The notes under the pieces: model-generated
Database searches by the model: none
Seen by the model: the letters and a program-made list of their open reading frames with translations, nothing else
Told to the model about the DNA's origin: nothing
Shown: positions 45,617-54,013 of the stretch, in pieces
How the letters are laid out: each line of letters starts with the position of its first letter
Position numbering within the stretch: the first letter of the stretch is position 1
Assembly (NCBI GenBank): GCA_964588325.1
Contig: CAZPOR010000006.1
Location: 1-64,000 of the forward strand
Length of the DNA: 64,000 bases
Direction of reading: 5' to 3'
Source of the DNA: Thiovibrio sp964588325
GTDB lineage: Bacteria > Desulfobacterota > Desulfobulbia > Desulfobulbales > Desulfurivibrionaceae
Position numbers and translations under genes: made by a program

Positions 45617-46570
45617 TCAGACATGGTTTCTCAGCTTCAGCTCCACGGGATGCGGCTGTAGATAATATTGATCGGCCAGATACGCTTCGTTGTATTTGCG
45701 CACGTAATGGTTGAGCAGGGTAAGCGGCACCAGCAGGGGCACATATTCCCGGTGGTACTGGTCGATCAGTTCGAGAAGCTCGGCTTTTTCCGCGGGGGAG
45801 AGCACCTTTTTGAAGTAGCCCATCAGGTGGAGAAGCACGTTGACCTGCTTTTTCACCGTGGGTTTGCAGGCCAGCGCGGTCATCAACCCCTTTTCATAGT
45901 CGGCAAAGAGCGCTTCGGCGGGGTATTGCCTGGCCTGGGCCACGAATCTGCCCAAGGCGCGGTAGTGCGTTTCGCTGTGGGAAAAGAGCAGGAGCTTGTG
46001 GCGGGTATGGAACTCGATCAGGGAGCCCAGCCGCTTGTGGGGGGCAATTTCCCGCCAGCGACGGAGGACGAAGATCCGGGTGATGAAGTTTTCCCGCAAG
46101 GCCGGGTCGTGGAGGCGCCCTTCATCCTCTACCGGCAGCAGGGGAAAATGGTCCATGAAGGCCCGGGCAAAGAGACCGACCCCCTTGTGTTGAGGGGCGC
46201 CGGTGGAGGATTCGCTGTAGACCTTGACCCGCTCCATGCCGCTGGTGGGCGAACGGCTTTTGAAGATGAAGCCGCAGAGGTTCTCCGTTTCCAACTCGTG
46301 GACCCGTTTTTGGCACCAGGCGCGCATCCGTTCGGTAAGGTCTATTTTGCTCTGGATGGTGACCAGCCTCGGTCTGGCCGGATCACCCACCAAGCGCATG
46401 GGTTCGCGGGGCACGCCCAGGCCGCATTCCGCCTCCGGGCAGACCGGCAGGAACTCGACGAACCGGGCCAGGGTTTCCATGAGAAAGGGGTCGCGGGTAT
46501 GGCCGCCGTCGTAGCGGACCTTCCGGCCGGTGAGGCAGGCGCTGATTCCGATTGTGATTGGGGTGTCCAT
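45617..46570 (-). CDS. DUF523 and DUF1722 domain protein
   Basis: 317-residue fusion. Residues 1-145 are DUF523: ISACLTGRKVRYDGGHTRD, then CPEAECGLGVPREPMRL, with the conserved cysteines. Residues 185-305 are DUF1722: LIEFHTRHKLLLFSHSETHY and LLELIDQYHREYVPLLVPL. In other bacteria DUF1722 proteins occur next to photolyase genes, which suggests a DNA-repair link but no proven function. The ATG at 46570 gives the conserved short N-terminus. It is divergent from the MBL-fold gene with 39 bases between starts. Confidence 0.9.
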   Translation of the reverse strand: MDTPITIGISACLTGRKVRYDGGHTRDPFLMETLARFVEFLPVCPEAECGLGVPREPMRLVGDPARPRLVTIQSKIDLTERMRAWCQKRVHELETENLCGFIFKSRSPTSGMERVKVYSESSTGAPQHKGVGLFARAFMDHFPLLPVEDEGRLHDPALRENFITRIFVLRRWREIAPHKRLGSLIEFHTRHKLLLFSHSETHYRALGRFVAQARQYPAEALFADYEKGLMTALACKPTVKKQVNVLLHLMGYFKKVLSPAEKAELLELIDQYHREYVPLLVPLTLLNHYVRKYNEAYLADQYYLQPHPVELKLRNHV

Positions 46571-46609
46571 GGAGGTATTGTAGCATGAAAAAAATAAGGA
46601 GAACAAACG

Positions 46610-47458
46610 ATGTCTCAGAAATTCAGGCTCGGCGAATTGAGCATCCGCTGGCTGCAGGGCGGGGAGTTCGAGATCGACGGCGGTTCCATGTTCGGGGTGG
46701 TGCCCCGGGTGCTCTGGGAAAAGAAATGCGCCTCCACTCCGGACAATCATGTGCTGCTGGCAAATTCGCCCATGCTGCTGCAAACACCCCAAGGAAACGT
46801 GCTCATTGATACGGGTCTGGGCAACACGCTGACACCCAAGCAGAAAAGCATCTTCCGGGTGCGGCGGGAGTGGGACATTCCGGCTGGCCTGGCCCGGCTG
46901 GGGCTCTGCCGCGAAGCGATCAGCCATGTCATCCTCACCCACGGCGATTTCGACCATGCCGGAGGGGTCACCATGCTCAACGGCAGCGGCGGGTTGGAGC
47001 TGACCTTTCCCGCGGCCACGCACTACCTGCAGCGCCAGGAATGGGAGGATGTGCTGGCCCCAAACATTCGTTCGGCCAGCGCCTACTGGCCGGAGAACTT
47101 CGCGGGGTTGGTCGAGGGAAAGAATCTGCATCTGGTCGAGGGCGAGGAGGAAATTCTGCCGGGGGTGCGGTTGGCGCTAACCGGCGGCCATACCAGGGGG
47201 CACCAGGCGATCTGGCTCGAATCAGGAGGGCAAATCGCTCTGCATCTGGGGGATCTGCTGCCCATGCCCTGCAACAGCAACCCGCTCTGGATCACGGCCT
47301 ACGACAATTTTCCCCTTGATTCCGTCGCGGCCAAGGAGCGGTTTTTGGGCCAGGCGGGCGCCAAGGATGCCTGGTTTCTCTTCTATCATGATCCGAAAAT
47401 CCTGGCCTGCAAGCTCGACGAGAAAGGCGCGGTACGGGAACCCTTGTGCGCGCAATGA
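46610..47458 (+). CDS. Metallo-beta-lactamase-fold hydrolase
   Basis: 282-residue MBL-fold enzyme. The main metal motif reads THGDFDHAGG near residue 107: it keeps the His and Asp-His but has Asp where the classical HxHxDH has its second His. Further ligand positions are TGGHTRGHQ (His near residue 192) and HLGDLLP (Asp). The N-terminus RWLQGGEFEIDGGSMFGVVPR resembles AHL-lactonase-type and related esterase MBL proteins, so a small ester or lactone may be the substrate. AAGGAG upstream of the ATG. Confidence 0.88.
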   Translation: MSQKFRLGELSIRWLQGGEFEIDGGSMFGVVPRVLWEKKCASTPDNHVLLANSPMLLQTPQGNVLIDTGLGNTLTPKQKSIFRVRREWDIPAGLARLGLCREAISHVILTHGDFDHAGGVTMLNGSGGLELTFPAATHYLQRQEWEDVLAPNIRSASAYWPENFAGLVEGKNLHLVEGEEEILPGVRLALTGGHTRGHQAIWLESGGQIALHLGDLLPMPCNSNPLWITAYDNFPLDSVAAKERFLGQAGAKDAWFLFYHDPKILACKLDEKGAVREPLCAQ

Positions 47459-47463
47459 GCAAT

Positions 47464-47883
47464 TCACTCGATACGCTGTGGCCTGGCTGCGCGGCTTGCC
47501 AGGGAGAGGGCTTGGGCGCGGAGGAGTTCCTCCGCGGTGACGGGCAAGGGGATCCTGCCCTGCTCTTTGTGGGCGTACTTCCCGGCGAGCAGTGCAAATT
47601 GGCGGTCCGGCGCGTCGATGAACACGCTGGGCCAGATGATCTCCGTCCGGGGAGCGGGAAGCGGGCTGAAATGGTTAAAGCCGCGCAGGCGCATCTCGGC
47701 AACCACCTGTTCGTGGCGAAGCCACAGGGCGGGAAGGTGGTCTTGCCAACGGAGGGTTTCCGGGTGGCGCGAATACCCCTTTTTGTGTTGGCTGAGAACG
47801 GTGTGGATGGCATGGATTTCCCGGTGTTCGCCCAACAGGCTTTGTCTGTTGAGAAATCCGGGGTGAATATCCCAAACCCGCAT
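47464..47883 (-). CDS. Pyrimidine-dimer DNA glycosylase family protein (Pyr_excise)
   Basis: 139-residue protein similar to the T4 endonuclease V family (PF03013). The start MRVWDIHPGFLNRQSLLGEHRE places Glu22 where the catalytic Glu of endonuclease V lies. The Thr nucleophile at position 2 of the phage enzyme is not present (Arg2), so either the chemistry differs or another residue serves. KGYSRHPETLRW and LRHEQVVAEMRLRGF are also typical of the bacterial branch. ATG at 47883 with GGAG upstream. It is convergent with the MBL gene; with DUF1722 nearby, a local DNA-repair cluster is possible. Confidence 0.78.
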   Translation of the reverse strand: MRVWDIHPGFLNRQSLLGEHREIHAIHTVLSQHKKGYSRHPETLRWQDHLPALWLRHEQVVAEMRLRGFNHFSPLPAPRTEIIWPSVFIDAPDRQFALLAGKYAHKEQGRIPLPVTAEELLRAQALSLASRAARPQRIE

Positions 47884-47982
47884 GCCTTGCTCCAATGAAT
47901 TTTTTCTTGTTGATCCTGCCAAAAGAGGGTAACACATCAACTCTTTTTGCCACAGGATATCGAGCATTGGAGTTGCAGGAGC

Positions 47983-48384
47983 ATGGCTGAAAAACTGAAG
48001 ATTCTGATTGCCGAAGACGAGGAGGTAACCCGTCATCTTTTCCAGATCGCCTTCCGGGACGAGGAACAGTTTGAATCCCGGCAGGTCACCAACGGCGAGG
48101 AGGCCCTGGTTGCCTACAAGGCTTGGCGCCCGGACATCATCCTGATGGACATCATGATGCCGCACATGAACGGCTTTGAAACCCTCCAGACCATCCGGCA
48201 GACCCTGCACGACACAACCACCACGGTGATCATGGTCAGCGCTGTCACCGACAAGCAGGACATCGTGGCCTGCGCCAAGCTCGGCATCCAGGGCTATGTG
48301 CTCAAACCTTTTCAGGCAAAGACCCTGGCCGAGACCGTGGTCGGGTATCACCGCCAGCACAAAAAAGTCAAAAAATTTTCCTAG
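47983..48384 (+). CDS. Single-domain response regulator
   Basis: 133-residue receiver with nothing else. Acidic pocket IAEDEE near residue 10, phospho-acceptor Asp in ILMDIMMP near residue 56, switch Ser in MVSAVTD, and Lys in VLKPFQ near residue 109. It must pass phosphate or bind a target protein, CheY/Spo0F-style. The last bases overlap the end of the convergent PPDK-related gene by four. No kinase gene is adjacent. Confidence 0.92.
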   Translation: MAEKLKILIAEDEEVTRHLFQIAFRDEEQFESRQVTNGEEALVAYKAWRPDIILMDIMMPHMNGFETLQTIRQTLHDTTTTVIMVSAVTDKQDIVACAKLGIQGYVLKPFQAKTLAETVVGYHRQHKKVKKFS

Positions 48385-51300
48385 AGCGGCAGGATCTGCA
48401 CCTCTTCCCGCACGGGATGGGCGCCCTGTAAAAACAGACCCTTGCGCCCGTCGATGCTGATCGCGTCGCCGAAACGGATCTCGCGGCCATTGATCTCGCA
48501 GCGTTCTTCCGCCTCGTACACCTTCAGGTCGTTGCACCCCACCACGCAGGTTTTTTCAAGCCGGATGGTGACCACCGCCGCATGCGAGGTCTGACCGCCG
48601 CGCGCGGTGAGCAGCCCCTCGGCCATGGCGATCTCCTTGATATCCTCGGGCACGGTGTCCTGGCGGATGAGGATCAGCGGGGTGGCGGGGTCTTCCTCTT
48701 TGAGCTGCCGGATGTTGGCCGCGCTGAACACGGCGCGGCCTGAAAGGGCGCTGCCGGAAACGCCGATGCCAAAACCGAGCAACGCCTTGTCCAGCGCCTT
48801 GCCCCCGGTGAACACCGTGAATTTTTCCCGTTTCTTGATGGTGATCATGTCCCTGGTCTGGAGGAGAAAGAGGTTCTCTTCCTCCGGCCCTTCAAAGGTG
48901 AACTCGATCTCCTGGGGGTTCCAGCGTTTTTCATAGACCAGCTCCCGGGCAATGCCGAGCAGCCGCTCGTACACCTTGGGGAATCGCCTTTCCAGGCTGT
49001 TTTCCTCGGGCCGTCCGTCCAGCTCCGCCTGTTCCACCGAGATGGGCTGGGTTGCGACCAGGCCGCTGACGATGTCCTCACCCTGATCGCCCGTGGCATA
49101 ATCCCCCCACAGGGCCACCCGGCTCACCTTGCGGTAGGGATGGGCGGTGAAGAGCACGCCGCTGCCCGATTCCGGCCCCAGGTTGCCGTAGACCATGGCC
49201 TGGACGATGACCGCCGTGCCCCATGCCTCGGAAACATCCATCAACCCCCGGTATTCCTTGGTTTTCTGCGCATACCACGAGTTGAGCACCAGCTCCACCG
49301 CGCCGGTGAGCTGCTGCCACGGCTCCGCCGGGATGCAGATGCCCTTCTCGCGGATCTTCTCCTGGTATTCCAGGGCCAGCTCCCGCATCTGGGCGGCGGA
49401 AAAATCCTTTTTCACCGCGATGCCGTAACGGTTCTTGGCCTCGTTCATCACGGTCTGGAACACCTCGCGCTCCATGCCCTCGGCCATGGCCCAGGACTGG
49501 AGAAAGCGCCGGTAGTTGTCCCAGGCCAGATAGTCGATCTGACAAGACGGCGGATACCCCGGGCCGGACGATCCGGCAAAGCCCTGGCTGATCTCCTCGT
49601 TGAGCCCCACGTTGTGGATGGTGGCCATCATCCCCGGCATGGAGATGGCCGCGCCGCTGCGCACCGAAAGAAGCAGCGGATTGGCCGGATCGCCGAAGCG
49701 CCGGCCGCTCTTTTTTTCCATCTCGGCCAGGGATTTTTTGATCTGGCCCATGAACTCGTCGCGGGCCTTGTAAAACCCCTTGACCACCGGCCAGCAGCGG
49801 AAGATCTCCGTGGTGATGATGAAACCTGGCGGCACGGGTTTGTCGTCCGTGGCCAAAACGGTGAGGTTGAAGCCCTTGTTGCCCAGGAGGATCAGGTTGT
49901 TGGTGTGGTGGTTCTTGAGGTGCAGGTTGCTCACCGCCCGGTCCGGGTTGTAGGTCATCAGCAGGTCGAGATCCTCCTCGCTTAAGATCTCCTTCTGGTG
50001 CTCCAGGGTCTGGTAGATGCGGGTGATGAAGTTGTCCAGATGCTGGAGGCCGAAAGTGGTGGCGATGAGATCCCGCATGAAGGTTTCCGAAAGCCTCAGG
50101 ATGCTGGCCGGCAGATCGTCGGCCTCCCAGAGCGAGCGGTGTTTGGGCAGCAGGTTGGCCTCGCCGATCTTGGGAATGATGATGGAGAGGTTGTTTTCGT
50201 GGATGTTGGTGTAATAGGTGTAGATGATGTCCTTCACCCCCTCGGTGAACCCCCGGAAGATGTCGAGATACTGGGTGTAGGAGAACCGCTTGATGTTGAA
50301 CGAGCTGGTCAGCAGCGACATGTAGGTTTCCAGCCGCCGGCTGGTGATGCCGTCGATCTTCAGGGCGCGCAGGTAAAGGCGCAAACATTTGATGATCCGG
50401 ATGAAGGTGGCCCGGGTGATGAAGGCGAGGTTGACGGTCTCGGGCAGCTTTTCCAGATAGACGTTGGCCAGATTTTCCAACCGGAAGGTGAGGCCGAGGG
50501 CGTCGAATTTTCTTTCCCGGTAGCGGCCGTACACCGAGGGGATGTCCACGGCGATGTGCCGTTTGTAGTAGATATCCTCCTTGGCCTCGAATTTCTCCGG
50601 GCTCAGGATGGTCTCCTTCAGGCTCTCCAGGGTGTCGAGCAGCGCCTCCAGGCACTGGAAGGTGTCGCAGATCTCCAGATCGCCCAGCAACTGCTCCATT
50701 TCCGGAAAACCGCTTTTGGCCGCGAGATGGAGCTGTTGCCGGATCTCCTGCACGCCGAGGTTGTACTTCTGGTGGCAGAGCTGGTACATCTCGACCATCA
50801 GGGTGAAGCGGCGGACCTCTTCCGGCTTGAGGTCCTGCTGTCCGGCCAGCCAGGTGTCGCGGCGGCGGTCGTCCCAGGTCAGCAGCTCCTCGATCCGGGT
50901 GATGGGGCTGAGGTTCAGCACCCGGTTCATCAGGGTGTGGAGATCGTCGACAAATACTCCCTGGTTCGAGACCTCCGCGAGCACCTCCTCGGGCAGATAG
51001 GGCGCCAGGGTGGCTTTGTCCAGGGTCTGCCAGAACCTAAAAATCGCCTCGATGAAATCGACGATCAGGTTGCTCGACTCCACATGGCTCTGCTTGCGCA
51101 GGAAATGGATGAGCCGGTCCTTGCGGCGGTGCATCTCGTCGAGCTCGGTGGAGACATCGCGCAGTTGCCCTTCCGCCCCGATTTCATTGAAAAAAACCGG
51201 CATCAGCTTGGTGAACTGCTTGGCCAGGTTGTAGATGGGCTCGATGGGGTGGTTCAAAAGCTGGGTGATGTCGCGCTGGAAGAGGTCGGTATCCTTGACG

Positions 51301-52649
51301 CAGGTGCCCGAGAGCTTGAGGTTGATGATCAGGGCGGAAAACAGGGTGGAGCACCATTTGGGCTCCTGCATGATCAGGCTGAGCCAGACCCGGATGTTGT
51401 CCAGGTGGGCCGGGTTGGTGATGGGCTGCCAGTCGTCGTTGAGCCCCTGGAAGTTGGCGTACTGGAAGCCGAAGCGCACCGTCTCGAAAAGAAAGGTTTC
51501 CACCAGCCGGCTGTTGCCGCGATGGAACACCTCGCTGCCCAGAACCTGGATGCATTGCAGCGAGGTGTGCGGATATTTTTTGACATTGGCCTTGAGGAGC
51601 TGGAGGGTGGTGAGCAGGAAGCGCTCGATCTCCTCGAAGGTCTGCTGGCGGATGAGCTGGACCAGGCTGCGGTTGATCTCCCGCAGGGTTTCCTCGTGGA
51701 TCAGCCCCAGCCCCGCAGTGTCCATGATCCGGAAAAGAAAGAGCAGCTTGCGGTTTTCGGCAAAGCGGTCCACGGGCAGGCTTTCGGAGGCGATCTCCTC
51801 TCCGAGCCGGTCCGGCGCCTCTTTGTAGAGGCGGATGATGTCCATGTGGTTGGGCAGGGCAAGCATGGCGCCCAAGGCGCCGGGGGCGGCCGGATCAAGC
51901 TGGGTGACGGCGGCGAGATGTTCGTTCAGCCGCTGATGGGAAATGGCGTTGAACAGGGTGCCGGAGCGCCAGCCCATGCAGAGATCGCCGCATTGCGCGG
52001 TAAACCAGGCGAGGGGGTCTTCTTCTTTCAGCCAGTAGCGGTAGTTGAGGGTCAGAACCCGCTGCAGAAGCCGGGCACCGCTTGTCTCGCCGCTGCAGCC
52101 AGGAGCGGCAAGGCATAATCCGTTCAGCCGGGCCAGGATCTTGCCCAGGGGATGGTGGCCTTGGACCAAAAAGAGCAGAATCTCGTCGTCCAGCGCGTGG
52201 AGTCGCTCAAAACACGCAGCCAGGGCGGTTTGATAGCGCGGCAGGCTGTCGGCGGCAAGCAGGGAGGTCTGTTTGTCCAGGTAGGCCAGCAACCCTTCCA
52301 TGGCCGTGGCCAGCAACGGTTCGTTCTTGCGGCAATCCTCCACCGCCTTGAGGAATATTCCGCAGAAGAGGGGGAAGGCCCGGGGCCCCTGCTCGTGCCG
52401 GAAATAATGGTCGATATTTTTAAGGACAAAGGAGCGGAGCCGGGGCAGGATCATCTTCCAGTTGCGGAACGGATGGCTGACCTCATAGAGCAGGGTTTCC
52501 AGGGTCGTGCTTATCCCCCGGTAGCTGTTGACGATCTCAAGGAGCGGCAGCAGCGCCTCATCGATGGTCACCGAATCCACCGCGGTTTCAAGGAGGTTGG
52601 CCTTGAGCGCGTCCGATTCGAGTTCCGGCGGGGTGTGGTCGGTGGTCAT
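48381..52649 (-). CDS. Large PPDK-related protein (PEP/pyruvate-binding and PEP-mobile domains) with unknown N-terminal region
   Basis: 1422-residue protein. Residues 1-900 are almost wholly helical with no recognised domain. Residues 915-1300 are the ATP-grasp-like nucleotide-binding domain of pyruvate phosphate dikinase (LGNKGFNLTVLATDDKPVPPGF, SVRSGAAISMPGMMATIHNVG, GPESGSGVLFTAHP, FTFEGPEEENLFLLQTR). Residues 1310-1400 are the swivelling phosphohistidine domain with catalytic His in GGQTSHAAVVT near 1355. The PEP/pyruvate TIM barrel of true dikinases is missing, as in rifampin phosphotransferases and other dikinase-like phosphotransferases, so it probably phosphorylates a different acceptor. 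No neighbouring gene names the acceptor. Confidence 0.87.
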   Translation of the reverse strand: MTTDHTPPELESDALKANLLETAVDSVTIDEALLPLLEIVNSYRGISTTLETLLYEVSHPFRNWKMILPRLRSFVLKNIDHYFRHEQGPRAFPLFCGIFLKAVEDCRKNEPLLATAMEGLLAYLDKQTSLLAADSLPRYQTALAACFERLHALDDEILLFLVQGHHPLGKILARLNGLCLAAPGCSGETSGARLLQRVLTLNYRYWLKEEDPLAWFTAQCGDLCMGWRSGTLFNAISHQRLNEHLAAVTQLDPAAPGALGAMLALPNHMDIIRLYKEAPDRLGEEIASESLPVDRFAENRKLLFLFRIMDTAGLGLIHEETLREINRSLVQLIRQQTFEEIERFLLTTLQLLKANVKKYPHTSLQCIQVLGSEVFHRGNSRLVETFLFETVRFGFQYANFQGLNDDWQPITNPAHLDNIRVWLSLIMQEPKWCSTLFSALIINLKLSGTCVKDTDLFQRDITQLLNHPIEPIYNLAKQFTKLMPVFFNEIGAEGQLRDVSTELDEMHRRKDRLIHFLRKQSHVESSNLIVDFIEAIFRFWQTLDKATLAPYLPEEVLAEVSNQGVFVDDLHTLMNRVLNLSPITRIEELLTWDDRRRDTWLAGQQDLKPEEVRRFTLMVEMYQLCHQKYNLGVQEIRQQLHLAAKSGFPEMEQLLGDLEICDTFQCLEALLDTLESLKETILSPEKFEAKEDIYYKRHIAVDIPSVYGRYRERKFDALGLTFRLENLANVYLEKLPETVNLAFITRATFIRIIKCLRLYLRALKIDGITSRRLETYMSLLTSSFNIKRFSYTQYLDIFRGFTEGVKDIIYTYYTNIHENNLSIIIPKIGEANLLPKHRSLWEADDLPASILRLSETFMRDLIATTFGLQHLDNFITRIYQTLEHQKEILSEEDLDLLMTYNPDRAVSNLHLKNHHTNNLILLGNKGFNLTVLATDDKPVPPGFIITTEIFRCWPVVKGFYKARDEFMGQIKKSLAEMEKKSGRRFGDPANPLLLSVRSGAAISMPGMMATIHNVGLNEEISQGFAGSSGPGYPPSCQIDYLAWDNYRRFLQSWAMAEGMEREVFQTVMNEAKNRYGIAVKKDFSAAQMRELALEYQEKIREKGICIPAEPWQQLTGAVELVLNSWYAQKTKEYRGLMDVSEAWGTAVIVQAMVYGNLGPESGSGVLFTAHPYRKVSRVALWGDYATGDQGEDIVSGLVATQPISVEQAELDGRPEENSLERRFPKVYERLLGIARELVYEKRWNPQEIEFTFEGPEEENLFLLQTRDMITIKKREKFTVFTGGKALDKALLGFGIGVSGSALSGRAVFSAANIRQLKEEDPATPLILIRQDTVPEDIKEIAMAEGLLTARGGQTSHAAVVTIRLEKTCVVGCNDLKVYEAEERCEINGREIRFGDAISIDGRKGLFLQGAHPVREEVQILPL

Positions 52650-52810
52650 GGGGAATCCTGCCTGCTCTGAAGAGGCGCTCTATTTACAGTCACAATTCCA
52701 CTGGCAGGTGCGGATCCAGGGTACGCACCGCTGGCCCGCCGAGACAGCAGCGGACACAGCCCTGCATTCGCCGTTGTTGCGGCGTGAACACCCGGCAGCG
52801 TGCAAGGCAT
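52646..52810 (-). CDS. Small ORF(s) between gapA and the PPDK-like gene, possible Cys-rich peptide
   Basis: AAAGGAG lies six bases before an ATG at 52810, a very good start signal. The frame read from this ATG gives 54 residues without obvious character. A second frame, from TTG at 52805 to TAG at 52680, gives a 41-residue peptide with six cysteines (6, 14, 27, 34, 38, 40) ending QRCVPWIRTCQWNCDCK, which looks more like a real small metal-binding or disulfide peptide. One of the two is probably expressed, downstream of gapA on the same strand. Which frame is used cannot be decided here. Confidence 0.45.
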   Translation of the reverse strand: MPCTLPGVHAATTANAGLCPLLSRRASGAYPGSAPASGIVTVNRAPLQSRQDSP

Positions 52811-52827
52811 GATTTTCTCCTTTGGGA

Positions 52828-53832
52828 TTACAACGGTTTCTGGCTCTCCATCAGCAAGATCAAGTCCAGCACCCGGTTGGAGTAGCCCCATTCGTTGTCG
52901 TACCAGGACAACACCTTGACCGAAGTGCCGATCACCTTGGTGGACAGCGCGTCCACCACCGAGGAGTGCGGGTTGCCTTGGTAGTCGATGGAGACCAGGG
53001 GCTCTTCCGAATAGCCCAGATACCGGTTGGCGGCTTCTTTAAGGGCCTGGTTCACCTCCGGCACCGTGGTCGGCCGCTCCACCTCCATGACCGCGTCCAC
53101 CAGGGAGACGTTGGGGGTGGGCACCCGCACGGCCAAGCCGTCGAACTTGCCTTTCAGCTCGGGGATCACCAGGGAGACGGCGGCCGCTGCCCCGGTTTTG
53201 GTGGGGATCATGGAGAGCGCCCCGGCCCGGGCGCGGCGCAGGTCGCTGTGCGGAAAATCCAGGATGCACTGGTCGTTGGTATAGGAGTGGACCGTGGTCA
53301 TCAGCCCGGTTTTGATGCCGAAGCGGTCGAGGATGACCTTGACCATGGGGGCCAGGCAGTTGGTGGTGCAGGAGGCGTTGGAGATAATGTGGTCTTCCGT
53401 GGGGTTGTATTCGTCCTCGTTGACCCCCATGACGATGGTCTTGACCTTGCCCTTGGCCGGGGCTGAGATCACCACCTTCTTGGCGCCCGCCTCAAGGTGC
53501 ATGGCCGCCTTGTCCCCATCGGTGAAAAGACCGGTGGATTCGACCACATACTCGACTCCAAGCGCGCCCCAGGGAATGTCGGCGGGATTGCGGTGATTGA
53601 AGATTTTAACCAGGCGGCCGTTGACCACAATGCCGTCCTCGGAGGGGACCACGCTTTTATCATACACGCCCATGATCGAGTCGTATTTGAGCAGGTGGGC
53701 CAGGGTGGCGTTGTTGGTCAGGTCGTTGATGGCGACGACTTCGATATCGCCAAAGAGGGGATCTTTATCGATGGCCCGAAAGATGTTGCGGCCGATGCGG
53801 CCAAAACCGTTGATGCCTATGCGTATCGTCAT
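52828..53832 (-). CDS. gap: Glyceraldehyde-3-phosphate dehydrogenase, type I
   Basis: 334-residue glycolytic enzyme. NAD-binding start IRIGINGFGRIGRN, catalytic Cys in SNASCTTNCLAPM near residue 152, His in TVHSYTNDQ near residue 179, and SWYDNEWGYSNRVLDL near the C-terminus. Length is standard. AAGGAG upstream of the ATG at 53832; the longer in-frame extension runs through the REP-like element and is not coding. It probably shares a transcript with the small Cys-rich ORF downstream. Confidence 0.97.
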   Translation of the reverse strand: MTIRIGINGFGRIGRNIFRAIDKDPLFGDIEVVAINDLTNNATLAHLLKYDSIMGVYDKSVVPSEDGIVVNGRLVKIFNHRNPADIPWGALGVEYVVESTGLFTDGDKAAMHLEAGAKKVVISAPAKGKVKTIVMGVNEDEYNPTEDHIISNASCTTNCLAPMVKVILDRFGIKTGLMTTVHSYTNDQCILDFPHSDLRRARAGALSMIPTKTGAAAAVSLVIPELKGKFDGLAVRVPTPNVSLVDAVMEVERPTTVPEVNQALKEAANRYLGYSEEPLVSIDYQGNPHSSVVDALSTKVIGTSVKVLSWYDNEWGYSNRVLDLILLMESQKPL

Positions 53833-53911
53833 GCCGTCTCCTTTCCGTGTTATTTGCTGAGGATCGCTGTCGTATGTGCTGAAAAAGCGGAGTACGCCTC
53901 CAGTTTTGTTT

Positions 53912-53992
53912 TCTCGCCAAGGCGCAGAGACGCAAAGAGAAAACACTTGTATGCCGGCGTGTTAGTCTCGCGTTCTCTGCGCCTTGGCGAGA
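53912..53992. repeat. REP-like imperfect palindrome, family copy C
   Basis: The arms at 53912-53940 and 53966-53992 pair strongly (TCTCGCCAAGGCGCAGAGA against TCTCTGCGCCTTGGCGAGA). It lies between glgA and gap and shares sequence words with the copies at 711-794 and 30908-30982. Confidence 0.8.
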
Positions 53993-54013
53993 GATTCCGT
54001 CTTTCCTGTGTTG

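Noticed and set aside
47464..48537. 357-codon minus-strand frame extending the pyrimidine-dimer glycosylase gene upstream
   Set aside because: The extension is antisense to the response regulator; the family N-terminus MRVWDIHP starts at 47883 with its own ribosome site.
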